From Noviherbaspirillum malthae (GTDB lineage: Bacteria; Pseudomonadota; Gammaproteobacteria; Burkholderiales; Burkholderiaceae_D): a stretch of DNA of 64,000 bases. The translations under genes were made by a program, and so were the position numbers. Location of the stretch: assembly GCF_015352985.1 (NCBI RefSeq), contig NZ_JACYXF010000018.1:37847-101846 (forward strand), read 5' to 3'. This document shows, in pieces, positions 18,095 through 27,494 of this stretch (positions within the stretch are counted from its first letter, which is position 1; each line of letters begins with the position of its first letter). The notes beneath the pieces are model-generated. The model saw only the letters and a list, made by a program, of their open reading frames with translations. It searched no databases and was not told the origin of the DNA.

Positions 18095-18304
18095 TCATGA
18101 AGGTACGACCAGCGTCTGCGGCGCTGCCTGACGCAAGCGAGTCCGCAGCCAGGTACGCTGGCGGCTGTTGCGTTCCCTGATCTGTCTGATGGATGATTCG
18201 AACTCGCGGTCATGCTTTGCATGTGCCGCCTGCTCCAGCACATCGAGCGAAATCAGGCTTTCGCTGACCATCAGCCAGAGATCATGCAGATCGCGCCGCA
18301 GGTT
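18095..18304 (-). pseudogene. Fragment of a small helical-protein gene (5' part lost)
   Basis: On the minus strand about 68 codons ending in TGA at 18095 read as a normal high-GC3 coding sequence: LRRDLHDLWLMVSESLISLD, then LEQAAHAKHD, with an Arg-rich end RQRTWLRTRLRQ. No start codon or ribosome site lies at a sensible place, because upstream the sequence turns into the sense strand of a kinase remnant. I read this as the 3' part of a small gene broken by rearrangement. Family not recognised. Confidence 0.45.
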
Positions 18305-18940
18305 GAATGCGCTCGGCCCAGCGCGGACCTGCTTGCCCGCTTGTTCACCATCTTCGAGCAAGGGAAAACCACGATCGATCGCGGGAAAGGCGGACTGGGC
18401 ATCGGCCTCGCCCTGGTCAAGAATTTTGTTGAACTCCATGGCGGAAGCGTTGCCGCGGCCAGCGACGGGCTTGGACGAGGCGCCGAGTTCACGGTCATTC
18501 TTCCCTTGCTTCAGATCGCCGAGTCAAGCCAAAGAGATACAATGCAATCGGCCGCGGCCGGCAAGCCGCTCCGCTCGGTGCGTGTCCTGCTGGTTGACGA
18601 CAACGTCGATGCATTGCATAGCCTGAGCTACTACCTCAGCGGCTGCGGCCATCAGGTGCAGGCAACGGCCGATCCGATTGAAGCATTGCGGATCGCCTCA
18701 GAGTTTCTGCCCGAGGTAGCGGTGCTGGACATCGGACTACCGGTACTTGACGGTTATGCGCTTGCAGCGAAAATCAGGGAGGTTCCTGCGTTGCAAGGAG
18801 TGCGTCTTGTCGCGCTGACGGGCTACGGGAAATCGAAGGATATCGAAAGATCGCGCGCAGCCGGCTTCGATGTCCACCTTGTGAAGCCGGTGTTATTGCA
18901 GGACCTCGATACGGCAATTGCGCGGCTCACCGCAGCGTGA
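18212..18940 (+). pseudogene. Truncated hybrid histidine kinase: last ATPase motif plus intact receiver domain
   Basis: The open frame has 242 codons, but only the part from about 18330 resembles a protein: LFTIFEQ and GKGGLGIGLALVKNFVELHG are the F/G2 boxes of a HATPase domain. Sensor, His-box and N-box are missing. A complete receiver domain follows, with acidic pair VDDN, phospho-Asp in LDIGLP, Thr in ALTGYG and Lys in LVKPV. The first ~35 codons are antisense to the gene fragment at 18095. An internal ATG at 18542 could still express a 132-residue stand-alone receiver. Best read as decay of a hybrid kinase of the chemotaxis-hybrid type. Confidence 0.65.
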
Positions 18941-19057
18941 CCAGGCTGTCGCACCCCGGACCGGGGCTTTCGCAGAGATAGTGGTCCTGCGGTTGATGTG
19001 CTGGGAGCCGCGCAGCCTTGCGTGAGAAGCCGTCCGCATTACTGCTTCACGCGCCAT

Positions 19058-20728
19058 TCAATGCGCCGTGCGCTCGAACACCATAGGCTCTCGTCCACGC
19101 CCGAATTCAATCGCGGCCTTGTTCTTTCCCGCTTGCTTGGCCGCATACATGGCGGCATCCGCACGTGACAGGAAGTCTTCCGCCTGCTCTTCATGCATGT
19201 GGAAGGCCAGGCCGACCGAGGCGCTCAGCTCGCAGTCGCCCCTTGCATCGGCCAATCCCTCGGAGCCGGCCAGGAGCACGTCCTGCGCGACCTGCATTGC
19301 ACGTTCCCGGGACACATCTTCGAGAATGACGACGAACTCATCTCCGGCAAGGCGGGCCACGGTGTCGATTTCGTTGCGGACGAGATGACGCAGCTTTTCC
19401 GCAAAGGCCTTCAGTACATTGTCTCCCGCATCGTGGCCGAGAACGTCATTGACCTGCTTGAATCCGTCCAGATCGATGAAGAGCAGGGCGACATGTTCAT
19501 CCTCGCCGGTCCTCGCTTCACGCCGCAGGGCGCGTTCGAGCCGGCTCATCAGTTCGAACCGGTTCGGAAGTCCGGTCAGGTAATCGCGCGTCGCCTGGTA
19601 GTGAAGCTGTGCTTCGAGTTCCTTGCGGTGGGCGATGTCGCGGATGAATGTCCCGAAATAGTATTCGTCGCCGTGGTGAATGGCGCCTACCGTCATCTCG
19701 ACCAGCATCTCCTTTCCTGCCTTGGTCAGAACAGGAAGCTCGACCCGCTTGTTGACGATGTTCGCCTTGCCTGTCTCGATGAAGTTGGCAACGCCTTGTT
19801 CATGCCGGCTGCGGTAACGGTGCGGCGCCACGAGAGTGGCCATGTCCCTGCCGATGGCTTCCTGCGCGGTCCATCCCAGCATCTTCTCCGCCTGGCGGTT
19901 CCATTCGGTGATCCTGCCGGCCTGGTCCATGCCGATGAATCCATCGCCCGTGTTTTGAACGAGCAGCCGGATTTTTTCTTCCTGCAGGACCCGCATCTGC
20001 TCGGCCTCGAACTCCCGCGAGACATCGCGCGCCATGCAGAAGCAGCGCCCTTCGTGAACGGTGGGAGCACTCCATTCCAGCCATCGATAGCTGCCGTCCT
20101 TGGTGACATAACGGTTCCGGAAACCTTTGGTCGGCGTCCCTTCGTACAGCTTGCGCATCTCCGCCAGCGTCCTTTCCCTGTCGCCCGGATGGACGAAGTC
20201 GATGTAAGGACGCGAGGTGAGTTCCGCGGCGCTCCAGCCCAGGGTGGTGGTCCAGGCATCGCTGACCTCGACGAGATAGCCTTTTACGTTCGCAATCGCC
20301 GGCAGATCCGGCGAAAGATTGAAGAACAGCTGGCGATCGACCTCGGCCAGCTTCTGGCGCGTCATGTCGACGATCTCGACGATGAAGCATTTCGGCTGGT
20401 TGTCTTCGTCCTGCACGAGAGCGACGAACAGCGATGCCCAGGCGACGGTACCGTTCTTGCGCACGTATCGCTTTTCCACCTGGTATGTTGCCCGCGCTCC
20501 CGCCAGAAGCTGCTGCACAAGAAGCAGGTCGGCTTCAAGATCGTCCGGATGGGTGACTTGCTGGAAAGTCAGGCCGAGAAGCTCTTCCTTCGGGTATTCG
20601 AGCATGCTTGCCAGCGCATCGTTGACCTCCAGCCAGCGTCCATCCAGATCGACTAGCGCCTTGCCGATTGCGGTGTTATGGAAGGCGACCATTTGCAGCC
20701 GGTCGTTCCCAAGATACGCCTTTCCCAT
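19058..20728 (-). CDS. Diguanylate cyclase with three PAS domains
   Basis: 556 residues from ATG at 20728 (GGAG eight bases ahead; a longer frame to 20881 lacks a site). Three PAS domains with PAC-type ends lie near residues 10-130, 135-255 and 260-380; the second contains YRWLEWSAPTV and the third GDGFIGMDQAGRITEWNRQA. A GGDEF domain follows (about 395-545): DYLTGLPNRFELMSRL, LLFIDLDGFKQVND and active-site ARLAGDEFVV, a functional AGDEF variant. No EAL domain and no transmembrane segment, so it is a cytoplasmic sensor making c-di-GMP. Its signal is unknown. Confidence 0.88.
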   Translation of the reverse strand: MGKAYLGNDRLQMVAFHNTAIGKALVDLDGRWLEVNDALASMLEYPKEELLGLTFQQVTHPDDLEADLLLVQQLLAGARATYQVEKRYVRKNGTVAWASLFVALVQDEDNQPKCFIVEIVDMTRQKLAEVDRQLFFNLSPDLPAIANVKGYLVEVSDAWTTTLGWSAAELTSRPYIDFVHPGDRERTLAEMRKLYEGTPTKGFRNRYVTKDGSYRWLEWSAPTVHEGRCFCMARDVSREFEAEQMRVLQEEKIRLLVQNTGDGFIGMDQAGRITEWNRQAEKMLGWTAQEAIGRDMATLVAPHRYRSRHEQGVANFIETGKANIVNKRVELPVLTKAGKEMLVEMTVGAIHHGDEYYFGTFIRDIAHRKELEAQLHYQATRDYLTGLPNRFELMSRLERALRREARTGEDEHVALLFIDLDGFKQVNDVLGHDAGDNVLKAFAEKLRHLVRNEIDTVARLAGDEFVVILEDVSRERAMQVAQDVLLAGSEGLADARGDCELSASVGLAFHMHEEQAEDFLSRADAAMYAAKQAGKNKAAIEFGRGREPMVFERTAH

Positions 20729-21026
20729 TCCTCTTCTCCAACGGAAATTCAGATGGAAGCCATGACAAGCCGCGGCATGCCGGGAGGAAATGGCAAAATA
20801 AATGCTTGCCGAATCGACACGCCAAATGTCTGGCCTCTTCAGACTGAAATTCAGTGTAGATGCTTGTTGCATGATATGCAACAGAGAACGACCCGGGCGT
20901 TTGACTCACTTTAAGCCAAGGCGCATTTCAACAACCTGTGCGGCACCAAGTCCGGCGCGGCATGGACCGCCGAGCGTATGCAATCAGATATAAAGCCCGG
21001 GATTCATGGTGCCCCGTGCCGAAGGC

Positions 21027-23579
21027 TCATTCGCCCTTGTTCAGCAATTGCCGGATCTTGGCCGCAAGCTGTTCGCGCCTGTAGGGCTTGGTCAGGAGCT
21101 GCAGACCGGGGTCCAGCCGGCCGCCGTGAACGATTGCGTTCTGGGTATAGCCGGAAGTAAACAACACCTCGATGTTTGGATGCAGCAACTTCGCCTGGCG
21201 GGCAAGCTCGGGGCTTCGCAGCTCGCCAGGCATCACCACGTCGGTAAACAGCAGGTCGATGGGAAGGCCGCTTTTCAGCACGACGAGCGCACTCTCCGCA
21301 TTATCGGCCTTCAGGACGCGATAGCCGAGACTGCTCAGAATTTCGACCACGGTGCGCTGAACGGCAAGATCGTCTTCGACGACGAGTATCGTCTCGGTGC
21401 CGCTGGCGGCGGCGGCCGGTGTTGAACTGGGCGTTACGTCGAGTTCGGCATCGTAGGCGCGCGGGAAGTACATCCTGATGGTGGTGCCATGGCCCACCTC
21501 GCTGTAAATCTTGAGATGGCCGCCGCTTTGCTTGACGAAGCCGTAGGCCATCGAAAGGCCGAGTCCGGTGCCCACCCCTTCCGGCTTGGTTGTGAAGAAG
21601 GGATCGCACGCCCTTTCTAGGACTTCGCGCGTCATGCCCGTGCCGGTATCGGAGATGGCGAAGACCACATACTGGCCCGGGCGCAGGTCGCCTTCGCCGG
21701 AGACATACTCGTCATCGAGCATGGTGTTCCCGACTTCGATGGTCAGCTTCCCGCCCTGCGGCATGGCGTCGCGCGCATTGATGACCAGATTGAGAATCAC
21801 GTTTTCGAGCTGATGCGGATCGACGAGGGTGTTCCATAACCCGCCTGCCGCAATCGTCTCCACATGAATCATTTCGCCGATGGCCCGCCGGATCAGGTCA
21901 TCCATTGCACGAATCAGCCGCGTCGGGTTGAGTACTGTGGGCTGCAGCGGCTGGCGGCGCGCGAAGGCGAGCAGCTGCGATGACAGTTTCGCTCCGCGCT
22001 CGACGGCATCGAGCGCGCTTTGCAGCCGCGTCTGCATGGCGGTATCGCTTCGCATCGCCGAGGCGCCGATCTGCAGCAGCTGCAGGTTGCCGGCAATGAC
22101 CTGCAGGATGTTGTTGAAGTCATGCGCCACGCCGCCGGTCAGTTTGCCGACCGCTTCCAGCTTCTGCGAACGCTGAAGCGCGAGCTGCATCTCTTCCAGT
22201 TTCCGGGTGCGTTCCACAACCAGACGTTCCAGATCCGCCTGATAGCGCCTCACCTCGTCCTGCGCGGCCTTGTATTCGGTCACGTCGTTGCCCTGGACGA
22301 AGATGCCGATCACCGATCCGTCGGGCCCGATCACGGGCTGGTAGACAAAGTCGACATACCTGACGATGGCCGGCTCCTTCGGATCGGGCTGCACCGTCAG
22401 CGGCAGTCCGCGGCCGATGAAAGGCTCCGCCGTGGCATACACCTTGTGGAGAAGCTCGACGAAGCCCTGCGATTTCACTTCCGGCAAGGCTTCATGCACC
22501 GGCCTGCCCAGCAGGTCACGCGTTCCGACAAGCGCGAGGTAGGCCTTGTTGGCGATCTCGAATACATGGTTGGGCCCGTTCAACACGCAGATGAAACCCG
22601 GCGCCTGATCGAACAGTTGCAGCAGGTGCCGCTTGTCGCCCTGCAGTTCGCGGACCAGGATCAGGGCCTTGCGCGTTTCCTCCAGCGTCTTGGTTCGCTC
22701 TGCAAGCAGCGCCTCGAGTTCGGTCTGCTTGCGCTGCACTTCGACCTGGGCCCGTACCTGCTCGGTGACGTCGCTGCCCTGGGAAAATACGCCGACAATC
22801 TCGCCTTCGTCTCCGAAGATGGGCTGGTAGACAAAATCGATATAGCGCTGCTCCGCCGCCTTGCCGTCCGCCGGCTTCACCGCGAGGGGCAGTGCTCGAC
22901 CGACATATGGCTTTCCCGTTGTGAATACTTGATCCAGCAGTTCGAAAAACCCCTGCCCTTCCAGTTCGGGAAGCGCCTCGCGCACGGGCTTGCCGATGAT
23001 GTCCTTGTATTCGGCAAGCCGGTGATGCGCCTTGTTCTGCAGCTCGTAGACATGCAGCGGGCCGCGGAAGAAACACACGAAGCCCGGCGCCTGCTCGAAC
23101 AGGCGCAGCAGATCGCGGTACTGTCCGGCCTGCTGCCTGAGCAATCGTTCGTGAGCTTCCTCGAGCGCCCTGGCTGCGTTGCGGCGCTCGGTAATGTCGC
23201 GCGTGACCTTCGCGAAGCCGACAAAGCGGCCGTCGTCGTCATGGATGGGGGTGATGACCACATGCGCCCAGAAGCGCGAGCCGTCCTTGCGCATCCGCCA
23301 TCCCTCGGCTTCGAACTTGCCCTCCTTTCGGGCGCGCTCCAGCGCCTGCAAAGGTATGCCGGCAGCCTGATCCTCGGGCGTGTAGAAGCGTCCGAAATGC
23401 TGCCCGATGATCTCATCCGCGGAATATCCCTTGAACCGCTCCGCACCCGCATTCCAGCTGCTGACGAGGCCTTCCGGCGAAATCAGGTAGATCGCGAAAT
23501 CGCTGATGCCTGACACAAGCAGGGACAGTTGGCGGTCGTGGAGGTTGCTATCCAGCGATGAAGCTGCTTTCTTCGTCAT
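21027..23579 (-). CDS. PAS-domain hybrid histidine kinase with C-terminal receiver
   Basis: 850 residues. A first PAS/PAC domain (about 15-135) has FAIYLISPEGLVSSWNAGAE. Two further PAS domains (about 155-285 and 315-445) are close copies of one another (QAPGFVC.. / QAPGFIC..). A coiled linker leads to HisKA with phospho-His in KLTGGVAHDFNNILQ, HATPase with NLVINARDAM, ISDTGTGM and GTGLGLSMAYG, then a receiver with VVEDD and LLFTDVVMPG. No transmembrane segment is seen. The architecture is that of cytosolic, possibly light- or redox-responsive hybrid kinases. It is on the same strand as the GGDEF gene, about 300 bases upstream of it. Confidence 0.9.
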   Translation of the reverse strand: MTKKAASSLDSNLHDRQLSLLVSGISDFAIYLISPEGLVSSWNAGAERFKGYSADEIIGQHFGRFYTPEDQAAGIPLQALERARKEGKFEAEGWRMRKDGSRFWAHVVITPIHDDDGRFVGFAKVTRDITERRNAARALEEAHERLLRQQAGQYRDLLRLFEQAPGFVCFFRGPLHVYELQNKAHHRLAEYKDIIGKPVREALPELEGQGFFELLDQVFTTGKPYVGRALPLAVKPADGKAAEQRYIDFVYQPIFGDEGEIVGVFSQGSDVTEQVRAQVEVQRKQTELEALLAERTKTLEETRKALILVRELQGDKRHLLQLFDQAPGFICVLNGPNHVFEIANKAYLALVGTRDLLGRPVHEALPEVKSQGFVELLHKVYATAEPFIGRGLPLTVQPDPKEPAIVRYVDFVYQPVIGPDGSVIGIFVQGNDVTEYKAAQDEVRRYQADLERLVVERTRKLEEMQLALQRSQKLEAVGKLTGGVAHDFNNILQVIAGNLQLLQIGASAMRSDTAMQTRLQSALDAVERGAKLSSQLLAFARRQPLQPTVLNPTRLIRAMDDLIRRAIGEMIHVETIAAGGLWNTLVDPHQLENVILNLVINARDAMPQGGKLTIEVGNTMLDDEYVSGEGDLRPGQYVVFAISDTGTGMTREVLERACDPFFTTKPEGVGTGLGLSMAYGFVKQSGGHLKIYSEVGHGTTIRMYFPRAYDAELDVTPSSTPAAAASGTETILVVEDDLAVQRTVVEILSSLGYRVLKADNAESALVVLKSGLPIDLLFTDVVMPGELRSPELARQAKLLHPNIEVLFTSGYTQNAIVHGGRLDPGLQLLTKPYRREQLAAKIRQLLNKGE

Positions 23580-23844
23580 GGGCAGATTAGTAAGAGGCGA
23601 CTAGGAATCGTTGGCGGCGGGTGACCGAAAATCTCGACCGCCGAAAGGCCGGCATAGAGGCCGGGATGGCAAACCCTGTATTTTACTCAAGCCCTCTAGT
23701 AGACGCATGCCAACAAGGCAGGCATGTCCTCCTGCACGCGGCACGGCGGAAAGACGATTCGTATTCGATGCAAAAACAGCCATGCATTTCGAAGTGGAAT
23801 ACACTTGGACAAGTTGCCTTTTCATTCGCATTCCGTCGAAGTCC

Positions 23845-24747
23845 ATGGATAATCTCCTTCGCAAGCTTGACCTGACCTCCCTTCGGCTGTTCGTCGCCGT
23901 CTGCCAGGAAAAGAACATCGCCCGCGCGGCGGAACGCGAGTTCATCGCGCCTTCGGCCGTCAGCCGCCGCATTGCGGATATCGAGAATGTCATCGGCCTG
24001 CCGGTGATCCAGAGACAGTCGCGCGGCATCACCGTGACGCCGGTGGGTGAAACGGTACTGCGTCATGCGCTCGCCGTCATCGGCAACATCGAGTCTCTCG
24101 GCGCCGAACTGTCGCAGTACTTCATCGGCGCAAAGGGCAATGTCAGGATCATCGCGAACCTGTCATCCATCGTCCAGTTCCTTCCCGAAGACATTGCAGC
24201 CTACCAGCGCATTTTTCCGGAAGTAAATATTGACATCGAGGAATACAACACCGTCGAGGTGATACGCCTGCTTGCCGAGCGAGGCGCCGACTTCGGCATC
24301 TGCAATGCGATCGCCGGCATCGAGGAATTCGAGCATGTGCATTACCGCACCGACCGCCTGTCGGTCATGCTTCCCCAGACGCACCCGCTCGCTGATGCGA
24401 CCAAGCTGCGGCTCGCGGACCTGCTGGCAGAAAGTTTTGTCGGCCTGCGCCGGGACAGCGCATTGACCATGCTTCTCGCACGGGAAGCTGCGGCCCTCGG
24501 CAGCGAACTTGCGGTAAAGATCCGCGTCGGCAGCCTGGATGCATTGTGCCGCATGGTGCACGCGGGACTGGGCATTGCCGTCGTTCCCCATCAGGTTGGA
24601 GAACTGTACGTCAATACGCTCAACGTGAATCTCGTTCCTCTCAGCGATGCATGGGCCACTCGCGAGCTCGTGATCATTTACCGGTCGCGCGAGCAGTTGA
24701 ATGCAACTGCGGCCACGCTCGTCAATTTCCTGGCGCAGCGCTGCTGA
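23845..24747 (+). CDS. LysR-family regulator
   Basis: 300 residues from ATG 23845. The HTH reads LRLFVAVCQEKNIARAAE with SAVSRRIADIE; the effector domain contains GIAVVPHQVGE. It stands at the head of a same-strand set (RraA-like, aconitase-family, Bug) and probably regulates it, although a strong terminator follows its stop. The frame remains open to 23611, but no ribosome binding site supports a longer form. Confidence 0.9.
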   Translation: MDNLLRKLDLTSLRLFVAVCQEKNIARAAEREFIAPSAVSRRIADIENVIGLPVIQRQSRGITVTPVGETVLRHALAVIGNIESLGAELSQYFIGAKGNVRIIANLSSIVQFLPEDIAAYQRIFPEVNIDIEEYNTVEVIRLLAERGADFGICNAIAGIEEFEHVHYRTDRLSVMLPQTHPLADATKLRLADLLAESFVGLRRDSALTMLLAREAAALGSELAVKIRVGSLDALCRMVHAGLGIAVVPHQVGELYVNTLNVNLVPLSDAWATRELVIIYRSREQLNATAATLVNFLAQRC

Positions 24748-24764
24748 GGCGTTCCTGAACCGCC

Positions 24765-24823
24765 CGTGGATCGGCATTGCAGGCATCACATTTCGAGATG
24801 CCTGCAATGCCGATCCACGTTTT
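24765..24823 (+). terminator. Perfect 23-bp terminator hairpin after LysR gene
   Basis: Arms 24765-24787 and 24797-24819 are exact reverse complements over 23 bases (outer CGTGGATCGG / CCGATCCACG) with a 9-nt loop, then TTTT. It lies 18 bases after the LysR stop, so the regulator is probably transcribed apart from the downstream genes. Confidence 0.8.
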
Positions 24824-24880
24824 GATCTCAGGCTCAAGGCAGGCGATCATCCGGCGACTTGCCACTCTTCGCCTGTCATC

Positions 24881-25390
24881 ATGAATCCGTTCTCGACTTC
24901 CGACCTGCATGACGCGTGCATGGACCGTCCCGAAGTGCATCTGCAGGTCGCAAGGCCGGGCCTGAAGTCTTTTGGAGGAAAGCACTGCTACAGCGGTGAA
25001 ATCACGACGGCTGCCGCCGCGGGTACCTCCGCGCTGCGCTTGCGCGACATTCTTTCCGAAACCGGCCTGGGGCGCGTACTCGTGGTCGAAGGCAATGGCA
25101 TCGATGCGCAATGGGCGCTGCTCGGCGACAGGATGGGCCAGCTTGCGCTCGACAACGGCTGGTCTGGCGTCGTTCTGCACGGCTACATACGGGACGTTGC
25201 GGCGCTGAAAAATATTGCGCTCGGCGTTCATGCGCTGGGAAGCCTGCCCTCGCGCCCCCGCTGGCCGGAATCGATACCGGTCATGCGGGATATCCCCCTG
25301 ACACTCCATGGCATGCGTTTCCTTCCCGGACACTGGCTCTATGCCGACGAAGACGGCCTGATCACGACGGACCGTCCGATCAGCCTGTGA
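24881..25390 (+). CDS. RraA-like aldolase (4-hydroxy-4-methyl-2-oxoglutarate aldolase type)
   Basis: 169 residues from ATG 24881. The family motif is plain: VVEGNGIDAQWALLGDRMG, then GWSGVVLHGYIRDVAALKNI, with the metal/substrate Arg-Asp pair in YIRD. RraA-like proteins are class II pyruvate aldolases acting on 4-hydroxy-4-methyl- or 4-carboxy-4-hydroxy-2-oxo diacids, or RNase E inhibitors. Linkage to a hydratase and a carboxylate-binding protein favours the aldolase role. Upstream ribosome binding site is weak. It is 112 bases ahead of the aconitase-family gene. Confidence 0.82.
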   Translation: MNPFSTSDLHDACMDRPEVHLQVARPGLKSFGGKHCYSGEITTAAAAGTSALRLRDILSETGLGRVLVVEGNGIDAQWALLGDRMGQLALDNGWSGVVLHGYIRDVAALKNIALGVHALGSLPSRPRWPESIPVMRDIPLTLHGMRFLPGHWLYADEDGLITTDRPISL

Positions 25391-25415
25391 AACGCCTCTC
25401 GGCGTAGCCTGCCCC

Positions 25416-25436
25416 GGCATCGCATGCCGCGATGCC
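25416..25436. other. Stem-loop between RraA-like and aconitase-family genes
   Basis: Perfect 8-bp stem GGCATCGC (25416-25423) / GCGATGCC (25429-25436) with loop ATGCC and no T run. It could be an mRNA stabiliser or weak terminator inside the probable operon. Confidence 0.35.
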
Positions 25437-25502
25437 TGCCTTGGCCATTCAGCACTTCAGCTTGCCCGGTCCGGCGTGTAGATTCGTTCACAGGAGACTT
25501 AG

Positions 25503-27461
25503 ATGACGACACTGAACTTCAACGGCCGCATGCTCTTCCTCAGCGCCGATCCCGAAAAAGTCACGGCGCAGCTTGAAGGCAAGGATCTTTCGCCTGCGCA
25601 GGCAGGCCCGCTGCGCGACGATGTATCAACCGACGAAATCACGCCGATTCCGGTACTCGCGTATTACGACGAGCGCCTGGGCCGCTATCCCTATCTCGGA
25701 TTCAAGGCCGGCTCGCAGCTTCCCGTCGTCAAGGACGCCGTCAGGAACGGCGGCTTCAGCGTGACCGTGGCCGGCAAGCGCTACGGCAAGGGTTCGTCGC
25801 GCGAACACAGCCCGGTTGCCGAACGCACGGCCGGCATCCGGCTCGTGATCGCGGAGAGCTTCGAACGGATCTATCGCCAGAATGCCGACAATGTCGGCTT
25901 GTTCACCTCCACGGATTTCAGCCTGATCGATCGCATCCGCCGCGGCGAAGGCATCGATATCGAAGAGATTGTCGCCTCGCGCGACAGGCTGGCCGCGGCG
26001 ATACTGCGCCACGGCGGCCTGCTGCGCTATGGGCAGGAACGAATGCGCACGATATCGCTGGCCAAGGTCGGTTCGGATTCGACGCCGCGCACGCTGGCCG
26101 AGAAGATACTGCAGCGCCACCTGGTGCGAACCGCCGACGTGGAGGCCAGCCTGAAGCCGGGCGACGGCGGCTTCGTGCGCGCCGACTGGCGCTTCATTCA
26201 CGAGTACTACACGGGCATGTGCACGCACATGCTGCATGCCACCTTCGGCAAGCCGGTGACGCTGCATGAGCCGCAATCCATCATCGCCTTCGAAGATCAC
26301 CTGTCGTATTCGCACCGCAGTCCCGTGCATATTGCCAACGGCCTGCTGAACGACGTGCGCAACCTGTCTGATGCGCATCGCGCCTTCGTCAGCGATTACG
26401 GCGTGCGATCCCACGGCTATCTGGATGGAATCGAAGGACGCGAAGGCGGTTCGCAGGGCATTTCCCACGCAATGATGGCGGAACTGTATGCGCTGCCGGG
26501 CAATGTCGTCGTCGGCACCGATTCGCATACCCCGCACAGCGGCGCGGTCGGATGCGTTGCCTTCGGCGTCGGCACCACCGACATGGCCAACAGCATGGTC
26601 ACCGGCGCGGTGCGCATGACGATGCCGGAAACCTTGCGCATCGATCTGCATGGCGACATTCCTCCCGGCGTTACCGCCAAGGACCTGGTCCTGCATCTGC
26701 TGTCCGATCCGAAGATCAAGGCCGGCGCAGGCGTGGGCAAGATATTCGAATTCGGCGGCAATGCGATTTCGCAGTTGTCGACCGACGAACGGGCAACGCT
26801 GACCAACATGACGGCCGAGCTCGGCGGCTTCACCGGCATCGTCGCGCCCGATGAGGAAACCGTGCGCTTCCTGCGCGAGCGGCGCGGCGTCGAATTCAAG
26901 ATCGAACCGTGGATGCGCAGCGATCCGGGCGCGCACTATGCCGACACCATACGCATCGATTGCAGCGCGGTGACGCCCATGGTCGCTGCGCCCGGCGATC
27001 CCGGCAACGGCGTTGCGCTGGGCAGCCTGAAGGAACGCGTGAAGCTCGATATCGCCTATGGCGGCTCCTGCACCGCCGGCAAGCGCGAGGACTTCGATCA
27101 TTACCATGAAGTGCTGTCCTGGGCTGCGAAACAGGGCTTGCGCGTGCCGCCGAACGTGAAGCTCTACCTGCAGTTCGGCACCGCGGCCGTACGCGACTAC
27201 TGCATCGGCAAGGGTTATCTCGCCGCCTTCGAACAGGTCGGCGCGGAAATGCTGCAGCCTGCCTGCGGCGCCTGCGCAAACTGCGGACCAGGCTCATCGA
27301 CCGAGGCAAGCCAGGTAACGGTGAGCGCCATCAATCGCAATTTCCCCGGACGTTCGGGGCCGGGCCAGGTCTGGCTCGCCAGTCCGCCGACCGTGGCGGC
27401 AAGCGCAATCGCCGGCGAACTGCTTTCGTTCGCCGAACTGCGCGAGCGCTTTTCACATTAA
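25503..27461 (+). CDS. Aconitase-superfamily hydratase with swivel domain first
   Basis: 652 residues. The small swivel domain comes first (about 30-165, motif GKRYGKGSSREHSP), then the catalytic large domain (about 205-645) with VVGTDSHTPHSG. Cluster cysteines are C523 (GGSCTAGK) and C588, C591, C594 in PACGACANCGPG, so a [4Fe-4S] site is intact. Canonical AcnA has the reverse order, and LeuC/LeuD are separate chains; AcnB has swivel before catalytic domain but also a HEAT domain, absent here. The reaction should be a stereospecific (de)hydration of a hydroxy-di/tricarboxylate. With the RraA-like aldolase it makes a hydratase/aldolase pair. Substrate unknown. Confidence 0.88.
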   Translation: MTTLNFNGRMLFLSADPEKVTAQLEGKDLSPAQAGPLRDDVSTDEITPIPVLAYYDERLGRYPYLGFKAGSQLPVVKDAVRNGGFSVTVAGKRYGKGSSREHSPVAERTAGIRLVIAESFERIYRQNADNVGLFTSTDFSLIDRIRRGEGIDIEEIVASRDRLAAAILRHGGLLRYGQERMRTISLAKVGSDSTPRTLAEKILQRHLVRTADVEASLKPGDGGFVRADWRFIHEYYTGMCTHMLHATFGKPVTLHEPQSIIAFEDHLSYSHRSPVHIANGLLNDVRNLSDAHRAFVSDYGVRSHGYLDGIEGREGGSQGISHAMMAELYALPGNVVVGTDSHTPHSGAVGCVAFGVGTTDMANSMVTGAVRMTMPETLRIDLHGDIPPGVTAKDLVLHLLSDPKIKAGAGVGKIFEFGGNAISQLSTDERATLTNMTAELGGFTGIVAPDEETVRFLRERRGVEFKIEPWMRSDPGAHYADTIRIDCSAVTPMVAAPGDPGNGVALGSLKERVKLDIAYGGSCTAGKREDFDHYHEVLSWAAKQGLRVPPNVKLYLQFGTAAVRDYCIGKGYLAAFEQVGAEMLQPACGACANCGPGSSTEASQVTVSAINRNFPGRSGPGQVWLASPPTVAASAIAGELLSFAELRERFSH

Positions 27462-27494
27462 AAAATACTTCCACGAGAGTGAAGGAGACAACAC

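Noticed and set aside
18212..18940. Functional full-length hybrid kinase
   Set aside because: No His-box, N-box or sensor domain; the N-terminal third is antisense of another coding fragment.
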